DNA from: Themeda triandra | Lineage: Eukaryota; Streptophyta; Magnoliopsida; Poales; Poaceae | Assembly: GCA_018135685.1 (NCBI GenBank) | Contig: JAENPR010000024.1 | Coordinates: forward strand, 1,054,001-1,118,000 | Length of the DNA: 64,000 nucleotides | Direction of reading: 5' to 3' | Part shown: piece after piece, positions 1-11,411 of the stretch | Position numbering within the stretch: the stretch's first letter is position 1 | Layout of the letters: each line of letters begins with the position of its first letter | Made by a program: the position numbers and the translations under genes | The notes under the pieces: model-generated | Databases searched by the model: none | Told to the model about the DNA's origin: nothing | What the model saw: only the letters and a program-made list of their open reading frames with translations

Positions 1-3000
1 TCATGTTGAACTTCTTTCTCATCTCTGTCTTGAACCTCATAATATCTTCAGCTGAGGGCCCAGAGATTATTAGATCATCAACATAAACTCCCACAACTAG
101 AAAGGATTTGCTGCTGCCTCTTTTGTACACAGCATGTTCTAACTTACTCCTGACAAAACCAAGAGTAATGAGCTCCTTGTCAAGCTTTGCATTCCATGCT
201 CGAGGTGCTTGCCTAAGACCATACAAGGCCTTCTTCAATTTGAGCACCTTATCAGATTTGCCAATTGTGAAACCAGGTGGTTGCTGCACAAACACTGTTT
301 CTGTCAGGTCACCATTCAGAAAGGCAGATTTTACATCCATGTGGTGAACTTCCCAACCTTCATGTGCTGCTAGTGCTAACAATACCCTTACTGTTTCTAT
401 CCTGGCAACAGGGGCATAGACTTCATCAAAATCAATTCCCTGACGCTGAGCATATCCTTTGGCCACTAACCGTGCCTTATACTTGACAATGTTTCCCTCT
501 GGGTCCTTCTTTACTTTAAACACCCACTTAAGACCAATGGCCCTTTGCTTGGGTGGTAAATCACAGGCAACCCATGTTTTGTTTTCCTCTATGGCCTTCA
601 TCTCTTCCTCCATCGCCTTCTTCCAACACTGTACTGACAATGCTTCTTGAATCGACTTTGGCTCTTCTGCAGCGACTAGACAGACAGCGCTGTATTCAAA
701 GTCCTGAACTTCTTCAGTTGTGTCAAGCAGGTTGGGGATGGATCTGTATCGAAGTGGACCATCAGAGTCTGAAAAAATCACTGTCATGAGATGGTGGGGT
801 AGCCCAATTGATCTGAGTCTGCTGATGCGGTGGAGTTGCACTCCCTGGCGATGGAATTGTTGCTGCAGGCGAAGCTAGCTCCCAGTCTCCTTGATCTGAA
901 ACGGGGCCATCGTCTGCATCTGCTCCGACTCCTGTTGTCGGATTTCCGTCAGTGTCATCATCAAAGCACTGAACTGAAAAAGTTTCAGGCGCACGAGGCT
1001 GCTGCTGCCTGCTTGCTTTCCCTTCCCAATTCCAAGCCGTCTTCTCATCGAATATCACATCACGACTAATCATCAACTTGTCAGCTACAGGATCATATAC
1101 TCGATACCCTTTGGTCCCCGGCTCATACCCGAGAAAGACACCTGGCACCGATCTGTCTGACAGTTTACTGATCCCTGGTCCAACTCTCTTGACATATGCC
1201 TTGCAACCAAACGTTCTGAGATGTTTCACACTTGGCTTTCTGCCACACCAAGCTTCAAACGGTGTCATCTCATCAAGGCTTTTTGTCGGTGCACGATTAA
1301 GCAAGTACACCGCCGTCTTCACTGCTTCACCCCAGAACCGAGCCGGGACACTCATGCTCTTGAGTAAGCAGCGTGCCATCTCCACCACCGTCTAATTGCG
1401 CCTCTCGACAACTCCATTCTGCTGAGGGGTATAGCTTGTTGTGGTGTTGTGTCTGATGCCAGATTCCTGACAAAACTCCACAAATGCTCTGGAATTAAAC
1501 TCACCTCCACGATCTGACCTGAAGGCTTTCAGTTTACATCCCATTTGCAATTCTGCTGCAACTTTATACCTCTGGAAGTGTTTGAGGGCATCATCCTTCG
1601 TGGCTAACAGCTCTAGCCACATATAACGGCTATGATCATCCACTATCAGCAAAAAATACTGCTTGCCTCCCGGAGTAGGTGGCGATACCTGTCCACATAG
1701 ATCTGTGTGCACCAATTCCAAGCACTTCGTCGCCCGATATGCTGAAGCTTTTGGAAACGGCATCCTGTGATGCTTCCCCAATGCACACCCATCGCAAACT
1801 TGATCAACTGGCTTCACAACCGGGATGTCCTCCACCAGTCCCTTCAAGCCGAGCTCTCGTAGAGCTCTGAAGTTCAGATGCCCGAAGCGAGCATGCCAAA
1901 GCCAGGAAACATCGTCCATCTTGGACAACAGGCAAACTGGTGATGTGATCTTCACCTTCATGATATACAGCCTGCTCCGGCGGTCTGCTCGAATGAGCAC
2001 TCTTCGGCTCTTCTTGCCTTCCTGTTCCTGCTCCAGCACCTCCAAGACTCCTTTATCAATTTCAACTCGGCATCCCCCTTCCTCAAGCTGACCGAGACTG
2101 ACTATGTTGCATTTCAGGGACGGTATATAGTATACCTCTGACAAAACCCTATGTTCCTGGTTCTTGCCGGCAATCGTTACCGCCCCAATACCACATATCT
2201 CAACTCTTGATCCATCTCCAAATCTGACGGCTCCCCTTACAGACTCGTCCAGGCTGGACAGCGCTGTTCTGCAGCCCGTCATGTGGTTTGTGGCTCCTGT
2301 ATCTAGGACCCACGACCCTTCTTCATATGTAGATGGAATCACACGATCTTGGTTGAGGAATACTTGTGAAGCACCCGGACTTGCAGTACGCACGAGATTA
2401 CAAACTTGTGCAACCAAGAGAGCAGGCTGAATTTCTGCATCTGCATTTGCATGATGAGCTGCTTCTGATGCTTCTTTCTTGTTCTTGCACTCCCTGGCCC
2501 AATGGCCATAAACTTTGCACTTGTTGCACCTCCCCTTGCGTAGTGGTGTCCCTGTGGATTCTTTACCTCCGGAGTCACGTGTTTCACGATTTCCACCGCC
2601 GCCACGGCCTCCAGATTTATTCTTCTTCTGGTAGCGAGCATTGCCACCACCCTTGCTGCCCGAAGGTGATGTTTCTGTCCCTGCTCGAGCCTTGTTTAAC
2701 CAGGACCTTTCTTCCTCAGTTAACATGAGTTGTCCTTGCTTGCTTGTCACTTCCTCGACTGAGGGCTCAAACCTATCTTCTGCTGCACGCAGACGACCCA
2801 CGAGCTCCTCCACTGAGAGAGTTTTCAAATCACAAAACATCTCAATTGTTACTGCCACCTGATTATACTTTGATGGCACCACCCTGAGGAATTTCTTCAC
2901 AACACGAGCATCATCAATACTTGTTTCTCCTAGGCCCTTTAGATCGGTAGCAAGTTTACCGATCCTTACTGCAAAATCTTCAATTGTCTCACCAGCTTTG

Positions 3001-3356
3001 AAAGATATTGCTTCGAACTAGGCTAGAAGTTTCTGTGCATTCACTTCCTTGACTCTATCTGCACCCAAACGCATGGATTTGACCGCCTCCCAAGCCTCCT
3101 TGGCTGACTTCTTGTTCAGCAACATCGAGTGCAATTCTGGGGGCACGCCACGAAGCATGGCGCCGAGAGCAAGCCGATCATGCCGGCGCTCTACCTTGTC
3201 AGACTCCACCGCATCCCACAGGTACATAGCCTCGAGATTGCATTGCACATGAATCGACCACTCTTGATAATTGGAACGAGTTAGCATCGGCCATACCAGG
3301 TTTCCTGCTGCCTGATTCCACGCCCGCTCCTTGACGTCGCCGCTTGGTCCTGACAT
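1..3356 (-). pseudogene. Copia gag-pol polyprotein, broken
   Basis: The gag start lies near 3356 (MSGPSGDVKER). A CCHC zinc knuckle (CNKCKVYGHWAREC) is encoded near 2490-2530, and the aspartic protease motif (DTGATNHMTG) near 2275-2310. A GAG-pre-integrase motif (WHARFGHLN) comes next, then the integrase core (HTDLCG near 1700; DDHSRY). Reverse transcriptase reads through 1-560, including the YVDD box near 65-76. An in-frame TAG at 3018-3020 interrupts gag. A second TAG at 1392-1394 interrupts integrase, and the frame reopens directly behind it. A frameshift in a T-run near 765-775 separates the integrase-to-RT linker from RT. No C-terminal RNase H is visible because the window ends. It is a decayed relative of plant copia lineages; I do not assign the lineage. 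Confidence 0.93.
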
Positions 3357-3465
3357 GTCAACTTGTGTTCACGGCTTGATCTGCTTGAACACAATGAACC
3401 AGATCTATCTAGCTTCACCTCCTGACTTTCTACTGCTCCTCGAACACCTCCTTCGGCAACCGATG

Positions 3466-3478
3466 GGCTCCGATACCA
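3466..3478 (-). other. tRNA primer-binding site
   Basis: The minus strand reads TGGTATCGGAGCC two bases inside the LTR. This matches the plant initiator-methionine tRNA primer-binding site (TGGTATCAGAGC type) apart from one base. That placement and sequence are characteristic of Ty1/Copia elements. Confidence 0.85.
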
Positions 3479-3480
3479 CG

Positions 3481-3882
3481 TGTTGGAACCCAACACAGAA
3501 ACGCCACCCAGAACGCGAACGCCGATGTGCGTGGTGACCGCGGCGAGAGCTCCGGCGAGAGCGCGATGACCACGGCAGGAGCTAGAACTAAGAAGATGTA
3601 AAACACAAAATAGATTGGAATTTTGGTACTGCCAACCGACGGCCCTTGAGCCCTTTATTCTTGCTTATATAGGACGCACCACGCCGTGTCGTATCGGGTA
3701 CAAACACCGTTGCACCGCGATGCTTGTCCCGTGCGCCCGGCACGCCACGACGTGAGCATTACAGACACCATCGGACCGTGTCATAGCCAGGCACGACTCC
3801 GACCACGGGCGATCCTACACGACTCAACTCAAGACTCTAACTGAACAAAGATTACATTGTGCTTGCATCATCTTATCTAACA
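3481..3882 (-). repeat. 5' LTR of the copia element (402 bp)
   Basis: On the plus strand it reads TGTTGG...TAACA; on the element strand it starts TGTTAG and ends CCAACA. A TATA-like box (TATATAAG on the minus strand) lies at 3671-3664. The primer-binding site begins two bases inside the 3' edge of this LTR. The boundary at 3481 rests on the CA end next to the primer-binding site; the other LTR is outside the window and cannot be compared. Confidence 0.85.
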
Positions 3883-5548
3883 ATTACTTCTTGGCTGAAG
3901 AATCAGCACACAATGTTACATTAAGGTTTGAGGGTGGAGAGATACTAACAACCTCTTCCCCTTCAACACACGAATTCCCCAGCTCTGCCAACGCATGGGC
4001 AGCAGTATTACAATCACGACTTTTGAACAGACATTCAAAATGAATAAAATTCGAACAAACTAACGACTTTAGCTCATCAACCAGACCTCCTTCCTGCCGA
4101 TCACAGGGTGTTGATGAAGCAAGTTCTTGCTGAATAACAATAGCGTCTGTCTCCAAGATCAGGTTGCTGATTCCGAGATTCAGGGCTGCTTGTACACCAT
4201 GTAGGCACGCGATTAGCTCAGCATGGAGAGCACTGAACAAATGGTTAACACGTCCTCTTCCAGTCAAAATAACATCCCCATCCCAGTCTCTGATAATGAA
4301 ACCCCAGCTTCCGGACTTGTCGTCACTTCTGAATGAGCCATCACAATTCAGTTTCAGAAAACCATTAGGCGGTTTGGACCAGGCATTCAACTTTGGTTCT
4401 TTTCTCACCTTCTCCTTTATTAGGGAACTAGGAGAAAACCCCGCGCGTTGCTGCGGGAATCGCCGATGAGATTATACTACTTCTATTTGCTAATATCAAT
4501 GAACAAATATCATAATACATATTAGCGGAGGATTTTTTAGACAACTAAATATCTTAGTAAATGTTGTGGTTTGCTAATTGAATAGCTTAAATGAAATATA
4601 ATGGCATGTGTTAGTTGGATGTGTTAGTGGATGGTGACATGGACACTTTGCATGGTGAGATATAATGTGCTAGTGGGAAGTTGAGTGGATGATGATGTGG
4701 ATACTTTACATGGCAAGAGAAATAGCTAGTGGGGTTTATCTGTATAAGAGATATAGATTTGTCACTTCATCAGCATATATCCTGATGCAACGCACTAGTG
4801 ATTCAACACTTCTCCTGCAACCTTCCTCTCTGATGCAATTTCTTTCAGCCCAAAGGAACCACAAAGTAACCGCCATTAGAATTTGACCACTTTCTTTCTG
4901 TTGTAACATAAATGTTGTTACCTCCCATGGTGATGTAAAGGTAGCCATAGTAGCTCTCTGATTTTCCAAGAACAATTGCTGCCACACCTGTTTAGCGAGT
5001 TTACATTTAAAGAAAAGATGCCCCCATCCTCATTTTGTCTCATGCACACCGGGCAAATTGTGTCAATTTTTATACCCCGTCTGGCCAGGTTACGTCGCAA
5101 TGGATGGCTGTTACGGGTGAGGCGCCATATGAAATGTTTAATTTTATTCGGACATTGCATTTTCCACAGCTTGTCCCAGACTGAATGATCAACTATATCA
5201 CTGCTACTCTGTCCACCATTCCTGCAAACACTCCTGAGACTAGCATCTCTACTCACTTTGTATGCGCTTTTCACACTGAACTGTCCTTTCTTATCAAAAT
5301 GCCAGATGAGTCGGTTGTCGCTGCCTTGGAAAATTGGTAGTGACAGAATAATGTTTGAGTCTTCTTCCCAAAAAATATCCTTAACCAACTCCTCATCCCA
5401 ATAGCCTGTAATGGGGTTTATTAGTTCTTCCACAAAAGTGAGAAGGCAGGTTCCCCTAGGAGTTATTGGACGTCTTGAAAAATCCCGAGGTAACCAAGGA
5501 TCCTCCCAAATCCCTCAGGTTGCTGCCATCCCCAACTCTCCACAGTAG
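3883..5548 (-). mobile_element. LINE (L1-type) 3' half, interrupted
   Basis: The minus strand encodes a zf-RVT domain (about 5400-4990; CxxC at CPVC near 5045) and then an RNase H-like domain of the RVT_3 type (4408-3884; NCDGSF, ETDA, HALAE motifs). The stop codon TAA is at 3886-3884. One base appears lost near 5018-5024, because zf-RVT continues in another frame from there. Frames before 5433 are also shifted, and the readable part fades near 5548 (RVGDGSN-like residues). A 330 bp Helitron interrupts the region between the two domains. The 3' UTR and poly(A) were displaced by the copia insertion and are not in the window. Confidence 0.85.
4428..4757 (-). mobile_element. Non-autonomous Helitron (330 bp) inside the LINE
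   Basis: On the minus strand the element starts TCTATATCTC directly after a host A and ends CTAG before a host T, the A|T target rule of Helitrons. A GC-rich palindrome with a short loop (around 4438-4456) lies a few bases before the CTAG end, as expected for a Helitron 3' end. Removing 4428-4757 joins the two LINE reading frames without a stop and keeps the codon at the junction. This independently supports both boundaries. The interior is AT-rich and non-coding. Confidence 0.87.
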
Positions 5549-7102
5549 CAAGTATAAGACATCCCTGCTTTTGGTTTTGCTTCATTGTTTCTTCACATAC
5601 AGGGAATTGGGGGATTGCCAAAACGCCAAACTTGTTTGGCTAGCATATGAATCTCCCCATACGAATCACGCAACCTGGCCAACCAGCAAGTATAAGACAT
5701 CCCTGCTTTTGGTTTTGCGAAAAAATATCAAAAAGTACTGAAGTTTCAGGATAGTATTCACGAGACAATGGTCTTTGGGAGTTTTAGGACCCATGCACAC
5801 AGGGAATTTTCACAAAAAATAGCCTTTGGGGATTGCCTAAAAGACGAAATACTTTTCAAACTTGTTTGGCTAGCATAGCCAAATTGAATGCTTAAATGTA
5901 TATTTGCTTCAAAATTTTTTAACTAAGTCACAAATTTTACTATGACTTGGAAGTACTTTCTTATTATCCGTGGGTTTCTTACAATTAATATTTTAAGATA
6001 ATAAATTTCATCTTTTGAGTCTAATACCATTACGAAATTTTTATCCAACCATACCCATACACGTGTAGCATTAAATGATTCGCTACTATATATAAAAAAA
6101 AACCATTGACTCATCAAACCTTAATAAATACTTTTAATTTTTTTTTTGGCTTCATCATTGTTTCTTTACTCTTTTTTTGGCTTCATCATTGTTTCTTTAC
6201 TGAGCCAGTGGATCTTGTGTTGTCCTTGTTGATTCCACCAAAATCTGCATACCAGCTGAAATTTAATACCAGCTTGGAGCCGTACCAAACTCCTGAGGAG
6301 TTGTTTCTCCAATGCAGAGAGAAACCGAAGTCAGGCTTCTTCCTTCTTCTCCGGCTCCAGCGGAATGCGGATATTCAAACAAAACGGGTACAACTTGGTT
6401 GTGACTTCTTAAATTTTAAGCTTTTCATTTGGTTGAAGCGTGAACAACTGAACACACCAGTAGAGGTTGAAGCGTGGACACACAGACACTGTTGCCATTT
6501 CTGAACTCACCAAAAGCCACCACTTACCACCAACCAGCTTGGGTGAAAACTTGCCACTTTTTACAAAGCGCACAATTACACAAATAAGACTGTTGCATGG
6601 TTCTAGAATAACACAGCTGGAAGCTATCAAACAAGCTTCTCCATAATTCAGAGCTCGAAAAACATAATGTTTCAATGTTACTAAAAGAAACATAACCAGG
6701 ACACCATCAGAAAGAACTCCATCAATATTAGTTACAAGTTGAGGAGTACTCATCATTGATAAAAAAAAAATGACAAAGGAAGCCATACTCAGTTGCCATG
6801 TTCCAAACCAGTAACCATTTTCTTATTAGTAGCATATACAGACAAACTAAGAGAGAACACAAAATCCTGTTTTTTCAACACTCAATCAATCACCTCAAAT
6901 CACAACTTTACAGTTCACAACAATGGCATGCCAAGATATAGTTAAGCATCCCTCGCCAGCAACTTCAATATACCAGGGCATGCCAAGAAACAGTTAAGCA
7001 TCACCAGTCAGACTGACTGACTGAGTAAACATCCCGAATAGATTGGGGACAACTAGTAGGATAGCAAACAGCAGCTGCTGCCTGGCACGAATGCCTGCCT
7101 TC
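5549..7102. other. Intergenic, with short direct repeats and the YLS8 3' region
   Basis: No coding gene is recognised. A 34 bp direct repeat occurs at about 5549-5582 and 5685-5718. A second shared block (CTTGTTTGGCTAGCAT) occurs near 5630 and 5860. A ~30 bp direct repeat (TTTTTTTGGCTTCATCATTG) is tandem near 6140-6200. The part directly left of 7103 is expected to be the YLS8 3' UTR, but its end cannot be placed. Confidence 0.6.
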
Positions 7103-10100
7103 TTAGTAACGGTACTTGGTGGAGTAGTCCTTCGGAGCAATCACCAGACCGCGGCCTTTCCGGGCACCCCTGTAAACAGTCTCCACGATGTCGATGAACT
7201 CCTGCTTGTCCTTCAGGGCCCAGTTGATCTTGTTGTTGTTTCCTGTCCCGAGATCGATCATGATGTGCTTGTTCCGGAAGAAGAACATCACTGTTGAAGG
7301 GTCATACAGCTCATACATGGTGTTGAAATCAGGGACCTCTGTGATGTCAACGAGGTAGATGACCGCAAAGTTCTTTATGGTCTCAGCTACTGCTGCCAGC
7401 ACTTCATCCATCTGAAACATTAACAAGAACGAGTCAGAATAAAGTCAAAACACACAACAGTGCTCAATAGTGTGGAACCAAATCATATGACCGGGTGAGA
7501 ATTGAAAAAGGGCAAGTGCCGTGGACATGATTTTTAGAAAACATTGATGAAAAGATCAGATGGCTCTTCACCTCAATCTTATTGAGCATTTGAGCCATGA
7601 ATAGCAAAAATCAAACACTGAAGTTGTCGCTTGGCTCGGAACATAAGTGCACAGATGTACTATGTTACCTATAATAACAAGAAAACATACTAACCACTTC
7701 TGTTCCAAATTTAAAATACCAAATATCGTATGACAGTACAAGAGAACCAAGTGAACATACTGTAACATGCAATGCTACAAACATTCCAGGCCAGTTTGTT
7801 CTTATAATTTAATCAGCCCAGTAGCAAACTGGCAACGTTGTGATGAAATTCCCAAACCTCGAGTACTTATCTGTCCCCTCAACAATCGACATTGAGGACC
7901 AAGCAATATAGACTCTAAATCAGTGAGCTCCTGCAGTGCATATAATTCTTATGCAGTATATACACAAGTAAGCAGAATTGTAGAATGCTGGAGTCAGTAC
8001 CCTAAAACAAACCTAATTCTCGATTGCTTCCACATACCTGAAGCCAAAAGGAAAGGCTAAAGCAAGCAAGAAAGCAACCAGTACAAACAATTGCACCAAT
8101 TCCTAACTTCCTCAATTTGAAATTGTAAGTCGTTTTGACATTTTTATATCTTTCACTATGTATCTAGACATAACATACATCTAGGTGAATAGCAAAAGCT
8201 ATGTACTTGGAAAAGCCAAAGCGACTTACAATTTGGAACGGAGGGAGCATATTAGTCCATATGTAATCTTCCTGAGATGTTCAACCCCATATTCCTATGG
8301 TACAGCAGCATAAATTTTGAGTCTTAGAGTGGCAAGCTGGAATTTCACAGTTACTACTCTGATCTAACCATATTAGTACATAGTACACTCAATAGATGTT
8401 GGGGGGATGGGTAGCCATGCCCCACCCCCTGTTTGTAAAAAGGCCCAATGGGCTAAAATAGGCTAGAGGACTTGTGTGTAAATTCTTCATTTAAAAGGGG
8501 GACGAAGGAAGATTTCCTCCTCCCACCAACACTATAAATAGAACCCCAAGGCCAAGGGGGAAAGGGGGTTTGGACTCCTGATTCATTTGTCATTCCCTTT
8601 GTTTCCTGTCTGGGACTAGGGCTAAGCACAACCCTCACCCGGGAGGGGTACCTTCTCCACGTCTGGAGAAGGTACCTTCGCCACAGCCGGTGGGCGTACA
8701 GCTAAGGTCCTACATCCCAACAATAGATCCAATTATTAATGAAACAGGAAGTTGCTAACTTGGTACACGTTGCAGCTATTTGATCAGCAATGGAAGGAGA
8801 AAACAAAAATGATAATACGTGTGAATATGTAGAGAAAGTTGTCTGTTAAATGGTCATACTTCCCAAAGCTGTCATACAATCATGTAATGCATTTTGGTGC
8901 GCCTTATTTGAATTAAATAAGCATGAAAAATCTATTTATCTTTGAATCAAATGTCACCGCATATTGGCCTCATTCACATGTTTATTAATTAAATTGATTG
9001 GTGCTTATCAAACTAATAGAATTTCTATTAAGTAAAAAAACAGGTAAACTATGACAAAAACTAATTATGCAATCCTACGATGCATATTCTCTCCCTTTTA
9101 TTGTTTTGATTGATCCAAAAAAAAATCCAGCACAACAACCAAGTGGTGTAATTGTACTAGTACTCAGAGCATCTCCAACAACTTGGAATAATTCACTTGC
9201 TAAATTGTGTGATTTAGCAAGTTGCTAAAAGATATACCAAGTGAAATAATATGTCATCTCCACCAACTCCCTATTTTCAGCTTGCTAAAACAAAAAAAAA
9301 AGGGACTGGTAGAGGATAACTACTTTTGCAGATTAGTCCGAAAAAAAAATCTATCATGTAATTAGTCCAGAAAAGGGCATATCTATAACTCTCTGTGTCT
9401 AGTACTTTTTCAGAAAAGACCGGAAAAAAATCTATCATGTACTAAGTCCCTGTCTCCCGCAGCGGGCGGGCGGTGCGAAGCGAGGGCCGCGCGGCGGGCG
9501 GACGGGGCGGGCGGCGAGGGTGCGGTGGCTCGCGGCGAGCTGCTGCAGCGGCGGGGCTTGGAGCTGCAGCATCCATCCGGCAGAGAGGGATCGGTCGAGT
9601 TCTTTAGATCGAGAGATAATGGAAGGCAGCGGACTCGGCGAGGTACAAGTGGGCGGCGCGTGTGGCGGCCAGGCGGCCGGTGCGGCACTACCACGGCGTG
9701 CACCACCGCAAGAACAGGCACAGCGCCGCCATCTGGAACAGCCGGGCGGGCGCGGTCGGAGGCGCGGGCGAGGCCAGCGAGCCGCGCGGCGAGCGGGCGG
9801 GCGGGCGTCGCGGCGATAACAAGTCCGTCCGCGCGCGGAAATTTACGCGCGCGAGACCGATGGATACGCAGTTGGGATAAATACCAAGTTGATTTAGGGA
9901 GTTGTTGTAGAGAGATTTTTGTGTTTTTGCCAAGTTTATAAGAATACCAAGTTAATTTAGGGAGTTGTTGGAGATGCTCTAACTAACTTCTATACCATTG
10001 TATAAAATAATTGGTGTAGTGATTAATTCTTCAACATTCTCATTCAGTTATTCAACATAGTCCAATAATTGGAGATGCTCTAACTAACTTCTATACCAAC

Positions 10101-10606
10101 CTACAATTGGCACATCTTGCCTCACTGGTACTATTTTCTACTAGTTAACATGAAGGCGGCAAGGATTGCAAAAGCAAAACCTAAAGCAGTAAAACTTTTA
10201 CAGTTCAGCTATCGTATCAGTAATAATCAGAACCCCTGACTCGATTCTCCTAAACTCGAACAACCCACTGCAACGTCTAAGGAACAAAAAAAAATCCTCG
10301 ATTAGGCACAGCCTCCGGACCTCCACGAATTCAATAACCTCACAGCCCCCATCGCCCCCCGGCGACGACTCACCCCAAACCCAAAGTAGCGCAAACAGAA
10401 ATCATACGCAAGGGAATCGCACAGGCACAGATCAAGGATGGCTAGAAATTAAATTAAAATCTAGGGATAGGAGGATTGCTCGATACCTGCATGCAGGTCT
10501 CGTCCCAGTCGTGGCCGAAGCGGATGATGACGAGGCGCTCCTCCTCGGCGAGGATGGCCTGGTCCACCGCCCACCCCGAGTGCAGGTGCGGCAGCAGGTA
10601 CGACAT
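7103..10606 (-). CDS. YLS8: U5 snRNP thioredoxin-like protein DIM1/YLS8 (two exons)
   Basis: Coding exons are complement(10487..10606) and complement(7103..7411), giving 40 + 102 = 142 residues, the family length. Exon 1 starts MSYLLPHLHSGWAVDQ and ends ETCMQ at a GT donor (10486). Exon 2 resumes MDEVLAAVAETIKNF after a CAG acceptor and ends KDYSTKYRY. The phase is 0. The protein has a thioredoxin fold (region IYLVDITEVPDF, then MFFFRNKHIMID) without the redox CXXC pair. Known family members (yeast Dib1, human TXNL4A, Arabidopsis YLS8) are U5 and tri-snRNP components needed for pre-mRNA splicing in the nucleus. The ~3.1 kb intron is loaded with transposons. The open frame continuing into 7426 is intron sequence. 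Conservation is very high, so identity is nearly certain. Confidence 0.97.
8106..8249. mobile_element. Stowaway-like MITE in the YLS8 intron
   Basis: Terminal inverted repeats pair CTTCCTCAATTTGAAATTGT at the left with the complement of the right end, which finishes GGAACGGAGGGAG. TA dinucleotides flank both ends (8104-8105, 8250-8251). Size and the GGAGGGAG end fit Stowaway (Tc1/mariner) MITEs. It is non-coding. Confidence 0.75.
8397..8722 (+). mobile_element. Solo LTR (326 bp) in the YLS8 intron
   Basis: The sequence begins TGTTGG and ends CCAACA and is flanked by a perfect 5 bp duplication ATAGA (8392-8396 and 8723-8727). A TATA box (TATAAATA, 8533-8540) lies inside and indicates plus orientation. 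No internal domain is next to it, so it is a solo LTR left by recombination, or a related miniature LTR element. Its small size suggests a copia or TRIM-type LTR. Confidence 0.87.
9167..9979. mobile_element. PIF/Harbinger-like non-autonomous element in the YLS8 intron
   Basis: Ends are GAGCATCTCCAACAACTT and its complement finishing GGAGATGCTC. Subterminal AT-rich repeats (ACTTGCTAAA, CCAAGTT) flank a very GC-rich core (9450-9840). Flanking triplets are TCA and TAA, an imperfect 3 bp duplication. The same type of ends occurs at 28568-30029 and 47805-48636; the latter has a perfect TAA duplication. A second copy of the right end follows at 10070-10100. Open frames in the core overlap on both strands and reflect composition. 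Confidence 0.7.
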
Positions 10607-11168
10607 CTTCCTCCCCCGCCGGCGGCTGCTCCTCCTCCGGCGGGCCTTCTCGAGTTCTCTCCTGCGGGTGCTGAGCTGCTTGTCGGCGAGAAAAACTCGC
10701 GAACAAGGACAGGAGTGCCCGAAGGCCGAAACCTCTCACGGCTCGCGGCACCGCCACGGCTGCACCGGGCCCGGGTGCTTCTAGCCCAAAATGCAGTTGG
10801 GCCTGTGAGATGGATCAGCCGTGGTACATTGGGAATTGGGCCCCTGGTAGTCTCAAAAAAAAGAAACAGGGAGTTGGACCGTTGGAGTTACTCTCAATCT
10901 CATGTCGTGTACCACCAGATGACAAATGGAGATTTTTCTCACCGGACACCAGCAAATCTCGTAATAAAGCTAAAACACCAAAAAAAAAAAAAAACTTCAA
11001 CTGTGAAGATGATGAGCTGCGCTAAACAGGGCTTTAGTGCATATTTTGATAAAAAAAAACTTTCACCTATAATCGTTTGATGATAAACTTTTATCTTTTA
11101 TCCTTTGGGCGATATATACCTCCTTAATTTATAAGCCTTTTTTTCTGAAGTACCCCTGAGATAAGCTA
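10607..11168. other. 5' flank of YLS8; no further gene seen
   Basis: The GC-rich stretch 10607-10790 directly upstream of the YLS8 start codon is the likely 5' UTR and core promoter, read leftward. No convincing TATA box was found there. From 10800 the sequence turns AT-rich, with A-runs at 10855 and 10980, and shows nothing recognisable. Confidence 0.5.
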
Positions 11169-11411
11169 GGCCTTGTTTGGTTGGCCAAAAGTTAGAAAAA
11201 TTGTAACTGTAGCACTTTCGTTTGTATTTGACAAATATTGTCCAATTATGGACTAACTAGGCTCAAAAGATTCGTCACGTGATGTACAACTAAACTGTGC
11301 AATTTATTACTTTTTTATCTATATTTACTGCTCCATGCATAGGTCCAAAGATTGATGTGATGGAGAGAGAGTGAAAAAACTTGAAATTTAGGGGTGCATC
11401 CAAATAAGGCC
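11169..11411. mobile_element. MITE with GGCCTTGTTTGG ends, 3 bp TSD
   Basis: It begins GGCCTTGTTTGG and ends CCAAATAAGGCC. CTA flanks both sides (11166-11168, 11412-11414). The interior matches the elements at 13833-14071 and 51826-52067 in part, for example TTTGACAAATATTGTCCAAT and the ACTAGGCTCAAAAGATTCGT block. It is probably of the PIF/Tourist class, judged by the 3 bp duplication. Confidence 0.75.

Larger units (their letters stand above)
1..3882 (-). mobile_element. Ty1/Copia LTR retrotransposon, cut by the window edge
   Basis: On the minus strand the order is 5' LTR, primer-binding site, gag, zinc knuckle, protease, integrase, reverse transcriptase, which is the Ty1/Copia order. The 3' part and 3' LTR lie beyond base 1. 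The right boundary is the TG...CA terminus at 3882. It sits two bases from the stop codon of a LINE open reading frame, so the copia element landed in or beside that LINE. The putative 5 bp target duplication is 3883-3887 (ATTAC), but its partner is off the window. The coding region has two in-frame nonsense codons and one frameshift, so this copy is not autonomous. Confidence 0.93.

Noticed and set aside
10810..11025. KNFNCEDDEL-like peptide as a PIF accessory ORF
   Set aside because: Resemblance is limited to a few residues beside an A-run that itself encodes the lysines; there are no terminal repeats around it.
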